Origin: Cymodocea nodosa | Taxonomy: Eukaryota; Streptophyta; Magnoliopsida; Alismatales; Cymodoceaceae | Length of the DNA stretch: 64,000 nt | NCBI GenBank assembly: GCA_036874045.1 | Contig: CM072337.1 | Span: 2,852,001-2,916,000 of the forward strand | Reading direction: 5' to 3' | Shown: positions 49,918-60,620 of the stretch, piece after piece | How the letters are laid out: each line of letters opens with the position of its first letter | How positions within the stretch are numbered: position 1 is the first letter of the stretch | Made by a program: the position numbers and the translations under genes | Notes under the pieces: generated by a model | The model's database searches: none | What the model was told of the DNA's origin: nothing | The model's input: only the letters and a program-made list of their open reading frames with translations

Positions 49918-50543
49918 CTTCGATCTGCTAATTGGATTTAAGCCTTCTAATTCTAAGGATATAAATATATCACTTGTCATAACATTTATACCTACACCTA
50001 AGTTTATTAAGATTCTTTCCAAATTGTATTACCTATTGTATATGATATAATAGGTATTCTTGGATCAGATAACTTTTTAAAAATACGAGATATAAATAAA
50101 GAACTACTCTACTTTGCTAAAAAAGCTTTTTTCAACACTTTCTTTTCTCTTTTTAGTACACCAATATTAAGGAATTTAGCACAAGGTGACATTTTATGCA
50201 ATAAGTCTAATAGAGGAATGTTAACTTGTACTTTTTCAAATATTTCTCAAATTTTTTCTTATTTTTAAGGAAATGTTTGTTTTAATCTTTCAAGATATGA
50301 AGCTAATGCTTGTGAGTTAAACGATTCATTTTTTTTGTCCCAAATTTCCTTTAGATTCTATCTTATCTTTTTCTTGCCTATTTGCAATTTTACTTTTAAA
50401 TTCAAATTTTTCTTCATTCATTTCTATATCTTTAGATATTATAGGTTCATTTTCTTTTTGAAGATTGTTCTCACTTACATGTACTTCATTTTTTTTTTTT
50501 GAATTCTAGGTGGCACATAAGTCCCAAATCTCAATGTTACATA
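49918..50543 (-). pseudogene. Athila-like gag-protease fragment, left part
   Basis: It aligns with 310-930 of the first Athila-like element. For example, ATAAATATATCACTTG...ATAACATTTATACC matches the protease-site region, and TGTTAACTTGTACTTTTTCAAA matches a gag-protease junction. It is interrupted at 50544 by a solo LTR and resumes at 52370. It has many stops. Confidence 0.7.
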
Positions 50544-52364
50544 TGTTAGGATCGGTAGGCTCACCAAAGGGGAGGTGAATGGTGAAAGTGTGTAGTTTTT
50601 AAAATTCTTTTGATGTTGAATCGAATGATTCAACAGAAATGTAATGAGATGAAATTAAACGAATGCAAATCAGAGAAAAAAGAAACACACAGCAAATTTT
50701 TAAGTAGTTCACCAACTTGGCTAGTCCACCCCCAAGATTCACTTGGGCTTCACTAAGTGTTTCAACACTTACACACTTGCTTTCAAGTCAAAGCAAGAAC
50801 CAACTACACAGAAGTTTTCAGGTATAAACTTCAGTAAACCAACCTCTAGAGTTTTCAGGTCGAAACTCAAACCAACACTAAATGTAGCTTTCATGTTGAA
50901 GCCACGAACCAACAGCTTGAATCTTTCAATCAGAGTTTTGGTGCATAGAGCTTTTTCTGTAGTAGGTCTTTAGAATATTCTTCACTGTTTGCAGACTTGA
51001 GTGTAATTGGAATTGAAGTGTAGCTCACTGTATGTGGTATATTCGTTATCTCTTGCTTTTCATTTCTTTAACTCCTCATATTTATACCAAAGGTATAACG
51101 ATCATATTTCTCTGTCAACGGATGTATTCTACTATACTTGATTAGACACCAGTCAAATACGGTAAGTTACCGTTCAGAAAGTTATTTCAAGATGTCTTAC
51201 CGATTTTCCTAACCTTTTGGATAGTTAGCTGTGTAACTCTTTGAAAAAAATCTGTTACTCACCGAAAGATCACTTAAACCTTTCTACTAGGTAGGATTCC
51301 AGAATATTTACTGCGAGCTATCATTCAGTCGGATACTTACAACTATAACTCACCGAATAGTTATATAACTATCGGATAGTTGGCTACAGTAACTCTCTGT
51401 TAACTTTCCGATTGCTTTAATTCAGCACGTGTATAAAAGGTTGACTTAAGTTTCGGATGGTTATCCCTGTAACTCACTGAAACAGTTTAGAATTTCGGAT
51501 AGTTATCTTTCTAACTCTCTAAAAACTTATTTGAGCTTCTCTCTGGAATTCTACACGTGGGAAATTCAATGACTTAAGTTTTGGATGGTTATCCCTATAA
51601 CTCATCGAAACGCTTCAGGATTTCGGATAGTTATCTTTCTAACTCTCCGAAAACCTATTTGAGCTTCTTTCTAGAATTCTACACGTGAAAAATTCAATGA
51701 CTTAAGTTTCGGATAGTTAAACTATAACTTATCGAAACTCTCTTTGAAATTTTAGATAGTTATCTAACTCTTCGATTTTCCCTTTTAAGTTTTCAACTGT
51801 TGGCTTCTCCATTTTGCACGTGCGTAATAAAATGACTTAAATTTTGGAAAGTTATACCTGTAACTTACCGAAAAACTCGAATAGTTATCTAACTCTCCAA
51901 AAAGAAAACTCGGATAACTATCTAACTCTTTGACAAATCCTTTAAGCTTCCGTTCTGTATTTCTACACGTGATTTATTGAATGACTTAAGTTTCAGATAG
52001 TTAGCCTTTCTAACTTTCCGATTTTCCTTTTTCTTTCGGATAATTAACTTCTTAACTCTCTGATCATTCAACCAACTTAATTGTTCGATTATTTAACTCT
52101 CTGAAGGCTTTGAAAAATTCGGATAGTTATCCTTCTAACTGTCCGATAGTCTTGTAGTTGTTTTACTCTTCGGATACTTGAACCTGTAACTATCTGATTT
52201 TCCTATAGCTTTAAGGCAGCATCTTCTAGAACTTCCTCCATCTGTTCGTCTGTTTGGAATTTGTTCTATCTGCCTTCTTATCTAATGCTACTTTGACTTA
52301 ACTATGAAATACAATACGTTTCCTCACATAGGTTTTGCATTATCAAAATACTCGGGTTCTAACA
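50544..52364 (-). mobile_element. SIRE-like Ty1/copia solo LTR, 1821 bp, TSD ACATA
   Basis: Starts TGTTAGGATCGGTAGGC, ends CTCGGGTTCTAACA, with ACATA at 50539-50543 and 52365-52369. In the related element at position 925 the target is uninterrupted (GTTACACATACAT). It is the inverse of 55302-57128 along its whole length. On the minus strand it has a TATA box (TTTGGTATAAATATGAG, about 51075-51095). About five U3 modules carry CACGTG and GACTTAAGTTTCGG, spaced 128-143 bp (51441, 51569, 51699, 51833, 51976). Confidence 0.92.
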
Positions 52365-52369
52365 ACATA

Positions 52370-52895
52370 TACATTTCCTATATTCTTAGAAATTTCATAT
52401 TTTTTTGCATTTTTGTAAGTGAATTAATTTTCTCAATTCCTATTTCATTTGTAATTTCTTGTATCTTCATATTTTGTACTTGATGCACATTCTCAAATTC
52501 TAACTATTCATTTATTATAACTTGTTGATCTTGCATGACTTGTAATTTCATTGTCCATTTATTAAGTATATTTAGCTTTCTTTCTAGATCATCTAATTTC
52601 ATTGCATTTAATTTTTAATCAATTTTCATTATCATTTTCTTAGTTTCATAAACAATATCTATTTTAAGTTTTGAATAATTTTCCTGATAATTTACTTGGT
52701 TAACTTCTTGATGATAATATATATATTCCTCTAGTTCATCTAGGTTTTGTTCTAAACTTTGTTCAAGTCTATTATACTAATCCCAAATTTCTTTTCTTTT
52801 GGATGTATTACTCATCCTGAAGTGATTGTTATTTTGGTAAACTATAGGTGTTTCATACTTAGTCTTATATTAGATATAATTCAAATGTTGATAAC
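52370..52895 (-). pseudogene. Athila-like gag fragment, right part
   Basis: It continues the fragment of 49918-50543. TCTAGATCATCTAATTTCATTGCAT (52586-52610) matches 1160-1185, and the translation YETPIVYQNNNHFRM parallels YENPIVYPTNGQYRM. At about 52895 it abuts Ty1/copia sequence directly. Confidence 0.7.
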
Positions 52896-54440
52896 TGATG
52901 ACTGAGTCCTAACATTTTGATTAGGATCACCTATTATTTGATCAAAGAAATGAGATAAAGCATAACACCAATTTTTATGAAGTTCAATATTCTCTATAGG
53001 AATGACATTATCTTCTACTTGATTTTCATTATTTAAGTTTATATCTCTTATCCTATTAGATAAATTTTCAATTTCTCTATTAACAATATTTAAATTTATT
53101 AGGAGAATTCTAGTGTTATCATTATTTTCAACATGTCTAATATTTAGATAAGAATTTTCATCAAAATTAACACGTAGGGTTTCCTTAATTGTTTTTATTG
53201 ATTTATTGTAAACTCTATATGCTTTTCTTCTAGTAGAGTAACCAACAAAAATCCTTATTTGATTTAGCCTTAAATTTGACTCTATGTTCCTTAGTGTTTA
53301 ATATAAAATACTTATAATCAAAGGGTTTCATATAATTTATTTTGGAAACCCTATCATACCATATCTCATATAGAGTTTTATCAATAATAGGTCTTAGATG
53401 AACCTTATTTATGACATAATATGTTGTGTGAACTACTTCTACCTAAAAGAATAGAGGTAACTTATTCTCATTTAGCAGAGTTTTGATCATTTCTAGAAGT
53501 GATCTTTTTTTCCTTTTTATTATTCTATTTTATGAAGGAGCTTTAGGAAATGAATATGTATGATTTATACTTAACTTCTCACAAAAGATATCTATTTGAT
53601 CATTATCAATTTCTGAACTATGATCACTCTTAAGTTTTTGAATCTTAACACTTTACTTATTTTGAACCTTATTGCAAAATACCTTAAATATTTCAAAAAC
53701 TTCAATTTTATTAGTTAGAAAATAAATCCAAGTAAACCTAAAATAGTCATCAACTAGTACAAAAGTATAACATTTACCTCCTAGGTTGATTGTCCTAGTT
53801 GGTCTAAATAAATCTATATGTATTAATTCTAAAACTCTTTTATTTGCTATTTCATTTAATGATTTAAAGGATGTTATATTTTTACCTAATTGGCATACAT
53901 CACATATAAACTTAATAGAGTAGTTAATGCTAGGTAAACCCCTAACTAGATCTTTTCTTGATAGTTTTTCTAATAATTTTATATTTGAGTGAGTTAGTCT
54001 TCTATGCCATAATGTAATTTCATTTGATTTTGTAGTTAAACAAGCACTATCATTTATGTTATTAGAAGGCAAATTTAGAATACAAACTAATTCTTTCTTA
54101 TATACTATGAATAAAATTTCATTTGTATTCTTATCTACAATTTTACATGAATCATTTTCAAAAATTACTTTATAAAATTTTATTAAGATAGGAACACTTA
54201 AAAGATTAAAACCTATGTTTTCTACTAACAAGATATCATTAATAAAACATTTTTTAGTTACTTGTACTTTGCTTGACCTAAGGATTTTAATTTTACTTTT
54301 ATTTCTAAAGGTAACTTATTCATTCTTTGTCTTTATAATTTTTGTAAGTAGCCTTCTATCTATAATCATGTAGCTAGATGCTCCATTATCTATTATCCAC
54401 TTTGATTTGTTTATCTACAAAATAATTAAGAAGAAATTTT
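52896..54440 (-). pseudogene. Ty1/copia protease-integrase region
   Basis: The protease site at 54376-54390 reads DNGAS, where copia proteases have D-S/T-G. GAG-pre-integrase follows (LWHRRLTHSNIKLL, CDVCQLGK), then the integrase core with catalytic-type aspartates in ELIHIDLFRPT and FVLVDDYFRFTWIYF (53653-54231 open). After stops and frameshifts come FVGYSTRRKAYRVYN (about 53220-53265) and VIPIENIELHKNW...IIGDPNQNVRTQS (about 52910-53000). Dead by stops, frameshifts and loss of RT. Confidence 0.8.
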
Positions 54441-54559
54441 ATTTCTTGGAACTCATTCCTAAGTGGGTCAAAGAATATTAGAAGGAGAGATAAACTTAAA
54501 ACTAATATTTTTAGATATTAACTTATTTGTTTTTTGATAATTACTTCTATATTTATTTA

Positions 54560-54807
54560 TTTTTTTTTTAAACTTTTTTTTTTGTGATCCTCCTTAGACA
54601 CTCAAAATGACTTAATATAAACTAAGAGTATCCAAAGAGGCGAAAGCTTGTAAGAGACCTTGTTAGACTCCAACATGGTAAATTTCTTTAAGTATTGCAC
54701 AATAACTTCTCAAGTGATCACCCATCCTGATTTTGCTCCTTCCCAAACACAATTTAACTCTAGAGTTCTTATAAGAGCAAGTGCTTGGTAGTAGGTGTAA
54801 ATGCACC
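54560..54807 (-). mobile_element. 5S-rRNA-headed SINE-like retroposon, 248 bp, 19-bp TSD
   Basis: On the minus strand it starts GGTGC at 54807. It aligns with plant 5S rRNA for about 115 bp: AGAACTC-AGTTAA in the middle, AGGATGGGTGA exact, AAGT...GTGTTGCA at the end. A 100-bp unrelated body follows, ending GAGGATCAC, then an interrupted poly(A) (54560-54583). Direct repeats TTACTTCTATATTTATTTA (54541-54559) and TTACTTTTATATTTATTTA (54808-54826) flank it, 18 of 19 identical. That TSD length and the poly(A) fit LINE-type retrotransposition and argue against an LTR element such as Cassandra, which has 5-bp TSDs. It sits inside the Ty1/copia protease region. Confidence 0.75.
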
Positions 54808-55301
54808 TTACTTTTATATTTATTTAACTTATCATTATAATCATTAGAAAATTTATTTCTATACCTTGCAAAATTGAAATTTTCATTTTTACTCTATTTA
54901 ATTGTTGATATGGAATATTATTTTTAATAGGTATATTCTAGTAGCCAATTTTATCTAGATATAAATTAAATTGATAAAAAATGCTTAAATTTTTATGTTC
55001 AATGAATTTAGCCTAGTTCTTTTGAAAATTTCTTTTAGGGCTTTTAGATATTATGTTTTTATTTATGTGTTGTAAGTTTTTTTTAGCTAATGTATTTACC
55101 TATACATATTTATCACATTTCCTAACTACACAAGGGATAACAATTCTTTTCTTATCCTTTATACTTGAAATAAAGACATTATTTTTAGAAGTACTATCAT
55201 GCAATGCATAATTTTCAAAAGATACATTGTTTAATCCAATACCATGTTTTTCTATATTTGATATTTTACTACTAAGTTCATTTATTATAGTTTGACTTTT
55301 G

Positions 55302-57128
55302 TGTTAGAACTCGAGTATTTTGATAAGGCAAAACCTATGCGAGGAAACATATTATATTTCACAGATAAGTCAGTGCAGCAAAAGATCAGAAGACAAACAA
55401 TTCTAAGTAGCAAACATGTTGCAGTTAATCCCAGAATATGCTGCTACAGAAAATCAGACAGTTACAGATCAAGGTATCCAAAGAGTAAGTTTATAGCAGC
55501 AGCAATTCTATCGGACAGTTAAGAAAGATTGAATGATCGGAAAGCTAAGGAGTTAACTATCCGAAAGCTTAAAGGGTTTTTCAGAGAGTTAAATGATCGG
55601 ACAGTTAAAAAAGATTGAATGATTAGAAAGCTAAGGAGTTAACTATCTGAAAGCTTAAAGGGTTTTTCGGAGAGTTAAATGATTAGATAGTTAAGAAAGA
55701 TTGAATGATCGGAAAGTTAAGGAGTTAACTATCTGAAAGCTTAAAAGACTTTTTGGAGAGTTAGAAAGATAACCATTTGATTTTTTCGATAAGTTACAGG
55801 TATAACTATCCGAAACTTAAGTCATTCAATTTACCACATGTAGAATTCCAAAACAGAAGCTTAAAAGATTTTTCGGAGAGTTAGGAAGATAACTATTCGA
55901 CTTTTTCGGTGAGTTACAAGTATAACTTTCCAAAACTTAAGTTATCCTATTACACACGTGCAGAATGGAGAAGACGATGGTTAAAAGCTTAAAAGGAAAA
56001 ATCGGAGAGTTAGATAACCATCTGAAATTTCAAAAGAGTTTCGGTGAGTTACAGTTTAACCATCCGAAACTTAAGTCATTGATTTTCCCACATGCAGAAA
56101 TCCAGACAGAAGCTCAAATGAGTTTTCAGAGAGTTAAAAAGATAACTATCCAAAAAATAGAAATTTTCGGTGAGTTACATTTCTAATTATCCGAAACTTA
56201 AGTTATTCTTTTATGCACGTACAAAATTAAAGAGATAGCAGTCGGAAGCTTAAAAGAAAAATTGGAGAGTTACTATAGTTAACTATCCGAAAGTCAAGAG
56301 TTTTTCGGTGAGTTAAAACTATAAGTCTCTGATCACTTGACATTTCACGTGAGCAACTTAAAATCATCACGTGACACAGACAATAGGATGTAAGTAAAGA
56401 ATCGATAAGTTATGGACGCTCTTCGGTGAGTTATTCACATAACCATCTGAAAGTTAAAGGAAATCAGAAGGTTACTTATTGAACATCAAATAGAACGGTA
56501 ACTTACCATATTTAAGTCTGATTATTTAGCAAGTACAGCAGAATACATCCGTTGAAAGAAAAATGTGATCGTTATACCTTTTGGTATAAATATGAGAAGT
56601 TTAAGAGAAGATCATACAGAGATAACGATCATACAATATACAGTGAGCTACACAAATTCCAATTATACTCTCAAGTCTGCAAACAGTTAAACATACTCAA
56701 AAGTTTCACTGTAAAAAAAGCTCTGTGTGCCAAAACTCTGATAGAAAGACTCAAAGCTATTGGTTCGTGAGTTTTTACTTGAAAACTCATTGTTGGTTGA
56801 GAGCTTCAACCTGAAAGCTCAACAAAGAAAGGTTGGTTATTGAGCTTATACCTGAAAGCTCTAAGTGTTGGTTCTTGCTTCAACCTAAAAGCAAGTGTTA
56901 TAAGTATTTGAATACTTAGTGAAGCCCAAGTGTATCTTGGGGGTGGACTAGCCAAGTTGGTGAACCACCTAAAAATTTGCTGTGTGTTATTTTCCTCTTA
57001 CTGTTTTGCTTTCATTTAATTCATCTCATCTCACTTTTGTTGAATCAATCGATTCAAAGTTAAAAGATTTAAAAACTTACACACCTTCACCATTCACCCT
57101 CTCTCTGGTGAGCCTATTGATCCTAACA
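55302..57128 (+). mobile_element. SIRE-like Ty1/copia solo LTR, 1827 bp, TSD TTTTG
   Basis: Starts TGTTAGAACTCGAG, ends GAGCCTATTGATCCTAACA, with TTTTG at 55297-55301 and 57129-57133. It has a TATA box TTGGTATAAATATGAG (about 56578-56595). The end (ACCATTCACCCTCTC...CCTAACA) is in the style of SIRE/Maximus LTRs. U3 modules recur every 115-130 bp (CTTAAGT near 55817, 55935, 56066, 56196), each followed by CACGTG or variants. It splits the host copia element between gag and protease. Confidence 0.92.
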
Positions 57129-57133
57129 TTTTG

Positions 57134-58640
57134 TTTCATTTGCTTAAGGTGACTTTTTGATAACATACCTTAAGTTTTAATATGTTAATTTCAGAATTTA
57201 AATTCGTAATAGTCAAAGTAAGTTTCTCAACTTTAAAAATCAATTTCTTTTAATTAGCAATTAAATTTTTACAATTAGCATATAAGTCTTTTTCAATTAT
57301 TTTAAACTTCCAAATTTCCTATGCATGTTTTTGATTTTCTTCCTTAAATTTATTCAATGTAGTATTCAGCAAATCAATTTTAGTTTTAGATTCATTTAGT
57401 AATTTCCTAGTGTTTTTTCCTTGTGATTTTGATTTTTTGTACTTTTTGGCTAGTTTATTATATTTAACTAGTAATTTATCAAGATTATTATAACTAGCAT
57501 TAGGATCATAAGATACCTCACTAGAATTTACTATAAAGCACACATTTATTAGATTTTTTGTTTTTGAATTTGAACTTGATGAATATTCACTTTTAGATGT
57601 TGAATCTTTCTTGTCTTCACCTTGTGAAGAAGAGAAGTCATCCCACGTCACCTTTAATATTCTTCTCTTTTTGAACTTTTTGTTTGTCTACTTTAAAGCT
57701 CTTTTTCTTCTTATTCTTATTGAGATGGCAATCAATTTAAAAGTAACCCAACTTGTTGCATTTGTAATATATGATTTTCTCTTTTTGAAATGACTTTTCT
57801 CCACCTCTCTAAATGTCTTTATTGACTTGAAGTTCCTACGTTTCTTTAACAAATTTTCAAATTTTCTAGTCAATAAAAGTAAATCTTCATTAGAATCACT
57901 AATGACTTTTGAGTTTGTATTAGCCTCAAAAGCTAGATCTCTTCTAGGATTCTTTCCTTTTGACTTTAAGTGTTGTACTTCATAGGGTATAAGGTTTCCT
58001 ATGAGATCATTTAAAGTGTAAACATTTAAATCTTTAGACTCTTCAATAGATGTTATCTTTTGAGCTTAAACCTTAGTTAAAGATTTAAGGATCTTTTTGA
58101 CTAAGTCTTTTTCCTCAAATTTTTTCCCTAGTGATTTTAAAGAATTTATAATATTAAGAAAATGAGAAAACATATCAAAGATACATTCATTTTTGTGAAT
58201 CTTAAAAAACTTATATTTATGTACTAACATATTGATTTTAGACTATTTAATTTGTTTAGTACCTTTATTGGAAACTTGTAATACATGCTAAACATTATGT
58301 GTAGTTTTGTATGTAAAAACTTTATTAAATTAATCATGAGATAAAACACAAAATAGAATATTTAGACCTTTAACATTTAGTGACATTCTCTCATTTTTAT
58401 CAAAAGTCTATATATCAAAGGAAGACATAATTAACACTATAAGATTACTAATTTTGTGCCAAAGTTTGAAGTCTATAGACTTAAAGAATATTTGCATCTT
58501 ATATTTCCAATAGTCATAGTTGCTATCTTTAAATATAAGAGGATGTGTAATATCTTTCAATCATTACAATAATTTCATTTGTAGAAGTGCTAGCTATTTG
58601 AAAAATGTAGAAAAATAGATCTTAAATTCAAGTGGAAAAA
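57134..58640 (-). pseudogene. Ty1/copia gag
   Basis: The frame at 57651-57319 (MTWDDFSSSQGEDKKD..., LINVCFIVNSSEVSYD, then a Lys-rich coiled coil YNKLAKKYKKSKSQG) is the C-terminal gag of SIRE-type elements. Just upstream, the zinc knuckle near 57730-57770 reads CNKLGYFK and then DCH in another frame, so a frameshift breaks it. The N-terminal gag is recognisable to about 58640 only as fragments with stops. Confidence 0.7.
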
Positions 58641-58652
58641 CCAATTCTAATA

Positions 58653-58663
58653 CTCTAATACCA
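58653..58663 (-). other. Primer-binding site, initiator-Met type
   Basis: The minus strand reads TGGTATTAGAG just inside the LTR edge, one mismatch from the TGGTATCAGAG site used by SIRE-type copia elements. Confidence 0.7.
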
Positions 58664-58665
58664 AT

Positions 58666-59721
58666 TGTAGAATCGTAAGTATCATAAGAGGGGGGTGAAT
58701 TATCTTTAGATAATTAATAAAACTTCTTGTAGATAAAACAAGAGTATGAATTCACACAAATTTCATAAATCACAACTTTATTGAAAAAGCAACAATTTAT
58801 AAACTTTTATGTACAAATTCTCTACTTGTCATTTCAAATACAAAATTTCACCTTACACATTAATACTCGAAAAACTAATTGACCATATTTTAACCTTGAG
58901 TAAATCTAACTTTCAAATCTAAGCTTTGCATACAACTTTTGAATTTCCTTGAATTGCTCTACTATTGTATCTCTTTGCTCCTTTCTTTAATTTTTGACTT
59001 GGAATCTTTGAAATTGCTTTGAGATAGCTTTTCCTTTGTTTTTATTGAGGTTCTTTTATCTAAGATGGAATTTGAAGTGCAGCTCGTATCTTTTATTTAT
59101 AGTAATTGAATTAAAATTTCTTATTTAACATATTCATCCATTTAATTCATAATTTCATGATCCCACATCTTTTTCAAATTCGAAATATCCACGTTCACCA
59201 TGTTCTTTTTGAATTTGCACGTTTCCTTATCAAAGATCCATCAAGAATGCTCTTTCTAGAGAACTATAGAATTTATCTCTTAAGTCATCGCTTTAGTCAA
59301 ACACTTATTCTTTAACTATTGTAAAAACTTAAACACTTATTTATAATCATTCAAGTTTTCTATCTATAAAACACATGACTATAATAAAAAAAACTTAACA
59401 TTATATTAGTCACTTATAAAACTCGAATAGTTATCTAATCTATTTGTAAAAATTCGAACAGTTATTTAACTTATTTTTCTATAACAAACGTACATAGAAA
59501 ACAAGTAAAAGCTTAAAAAATTTAAAAATACATACGTAGATAACTATAACTATATAAGTTTTTAATATAACTCTTCGACTAACTCTAAACGTTAATCATA
59601 ATTATATGACTTTTCAAAATCAGTTAACATTTAACTATATGATTAAGATAAAAACTTAGACTTATTTAAAATTATTTTTAAACTTAGTAAAATATACATC
59701 AACAGAATAAAATTTCTAACA
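58666..59721 (-). repeat. 5' LTR of the Ty1/copia element (1056 bp)
   Basis: TG at 58666 (TGTAGAATCG) next to the primer site, and CA at 59721 (AATTTCTAACA). On the minus strand a TATA-like CTATAAATAAAAG lies near 59085. CGAATAGTTATCTAAT and CGAACAGTTATTTAAC (59418-59475) resemble the cis-modules of the solo LTRs. No TSD was checked because the 3' LTR is missing. Confidence 0.7.
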
Positions 59722-60060
59722 TAAATTTTGTTAGAAGTAAATGACTTCTCATTCATATCCAATAGAGATTTCATCAAACTTGTTGTGATTATTGTAAAGT
59801 TGTAATTTATGCATCAATTATACATATATTTCATGCATATTATGCTTTTAAACTCGATGAATATAACTTCTTAAGTTAAATTTCACGTAACTTGCATTTT
59901 TAAGGGCATGAATGTTTAATGGGCTAATTTCGTCAATAATGCATAAACTAAACCTTAATATGACCATGAAACACAAGTTAACACATTTTGGGCATCTCTA
60001 TATCATTGTATCTTATGATTCCTTGTTATTATGCTTTAATGTTATGTTTTAAGTTAGGCT
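59722..60060. other. AT-rich intergenic DNA
   Basis: Nothing identified. Confidence 0.4.
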
Positions 60061-60124
60061 TTAAATAAATCAAGGACGGAATGAAATCACCACATGGCCA
60101 TTTTGGGAAACTTATGAAAAAAAG

Positions 60125-60620
60125 TTTCCCTATTTAAAGTCGAAGGATCTAAGCTCGAGTTCTCTTCTTTTTGCCTCTTGGTTGCTCGACCTTCAACCTC
60201 CCATCTGCCCTAAGTGCTCCAACGCTCCATTCTCAGTTGAAGTCCCCTCCATCCTCCTCTCTTCTTCGGTGGCGGCCTAGGCGTTAGGGTACGACCTGGA
60301 GGAGGCCTTGGACACGACGTTGGTGACTGTAGCTTGGCATGGAAACCTCTCTTCTGACCTCCCTTCTTGTTGTGAGAAGAACTCCCTTCTTCGGTGGCAG
60401 GCTAGGTGTTGGGTACGGCACGGAGAAGGCTTGGACACCCTCTTGCAAGTTGCTGTGTGGTTCCGAACGACTTCAACTTCTTCAACAACCCTCTTGAGAA
60501 CCTCCCTGCTTTGACATTGGTGTAAGGGGTGATAGCCCTTACATTCAGTGTAGAAAGAAGGCTTGGACAACATATTTCAAGGGACGTTTGAAGGAGAAAG
60601 TTACTAAACTTCAAGGTATA
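60125..60620 (+). other. Promoter-like stretch with duplicated GC-rich segment
   Basis: A TATA-like TATTTAAAG (60131) precedes a C/T-rich then GC-rich stretch. CTTCTTCGGTGGCGGCCTAGG (60262) recurs as CTTCTTCGGTGGCAGGCTAGG (60388), each followed by a GTACG and a GGCTTGGACAC-like segment, so about 125 bp was duplicated in tandem. It could be the U3/R of an unrecognised LTR. ORFs on both strands are short and match no family. Confidence 0.4.

Larger units (their letters stand above)
52896..59721 (-). mobile_element. Truncated SIRE-like Ty1/copia element
   Basis: In minus-strand order: 5' LTR (58666-59721), initiator-Met primer site (58653-58663), gag (58640-57134), then protease, GAG-pre-integrase and integrase (55301-52896). 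It is split by a solo LTR (55302-57128) and by a 5S-headed SINE (54560-54807). Sequence stops after the integrase C-terminal FVGYSTRRKAYRVYN and the linker IIGDPNQNVRTQS. Reverse transcriptase, RNase H and the 3' LTR are missing at the junction with Athila-like DNA near 52895. Confidence 0.8.

Noticed and set aside
54693..54807. Functional 5S rRNA gene
   Set aside because: Many changes in conserved positions, the sequence continues into another body and poly(A), and it is flanked by a long TSD.
54560..54807. Cassandra TRIM LTR
   Set aside because: No TG/CA ends, no primer site, and a 19-bp rather than 5-bp TSD. Still the main alternative to test.
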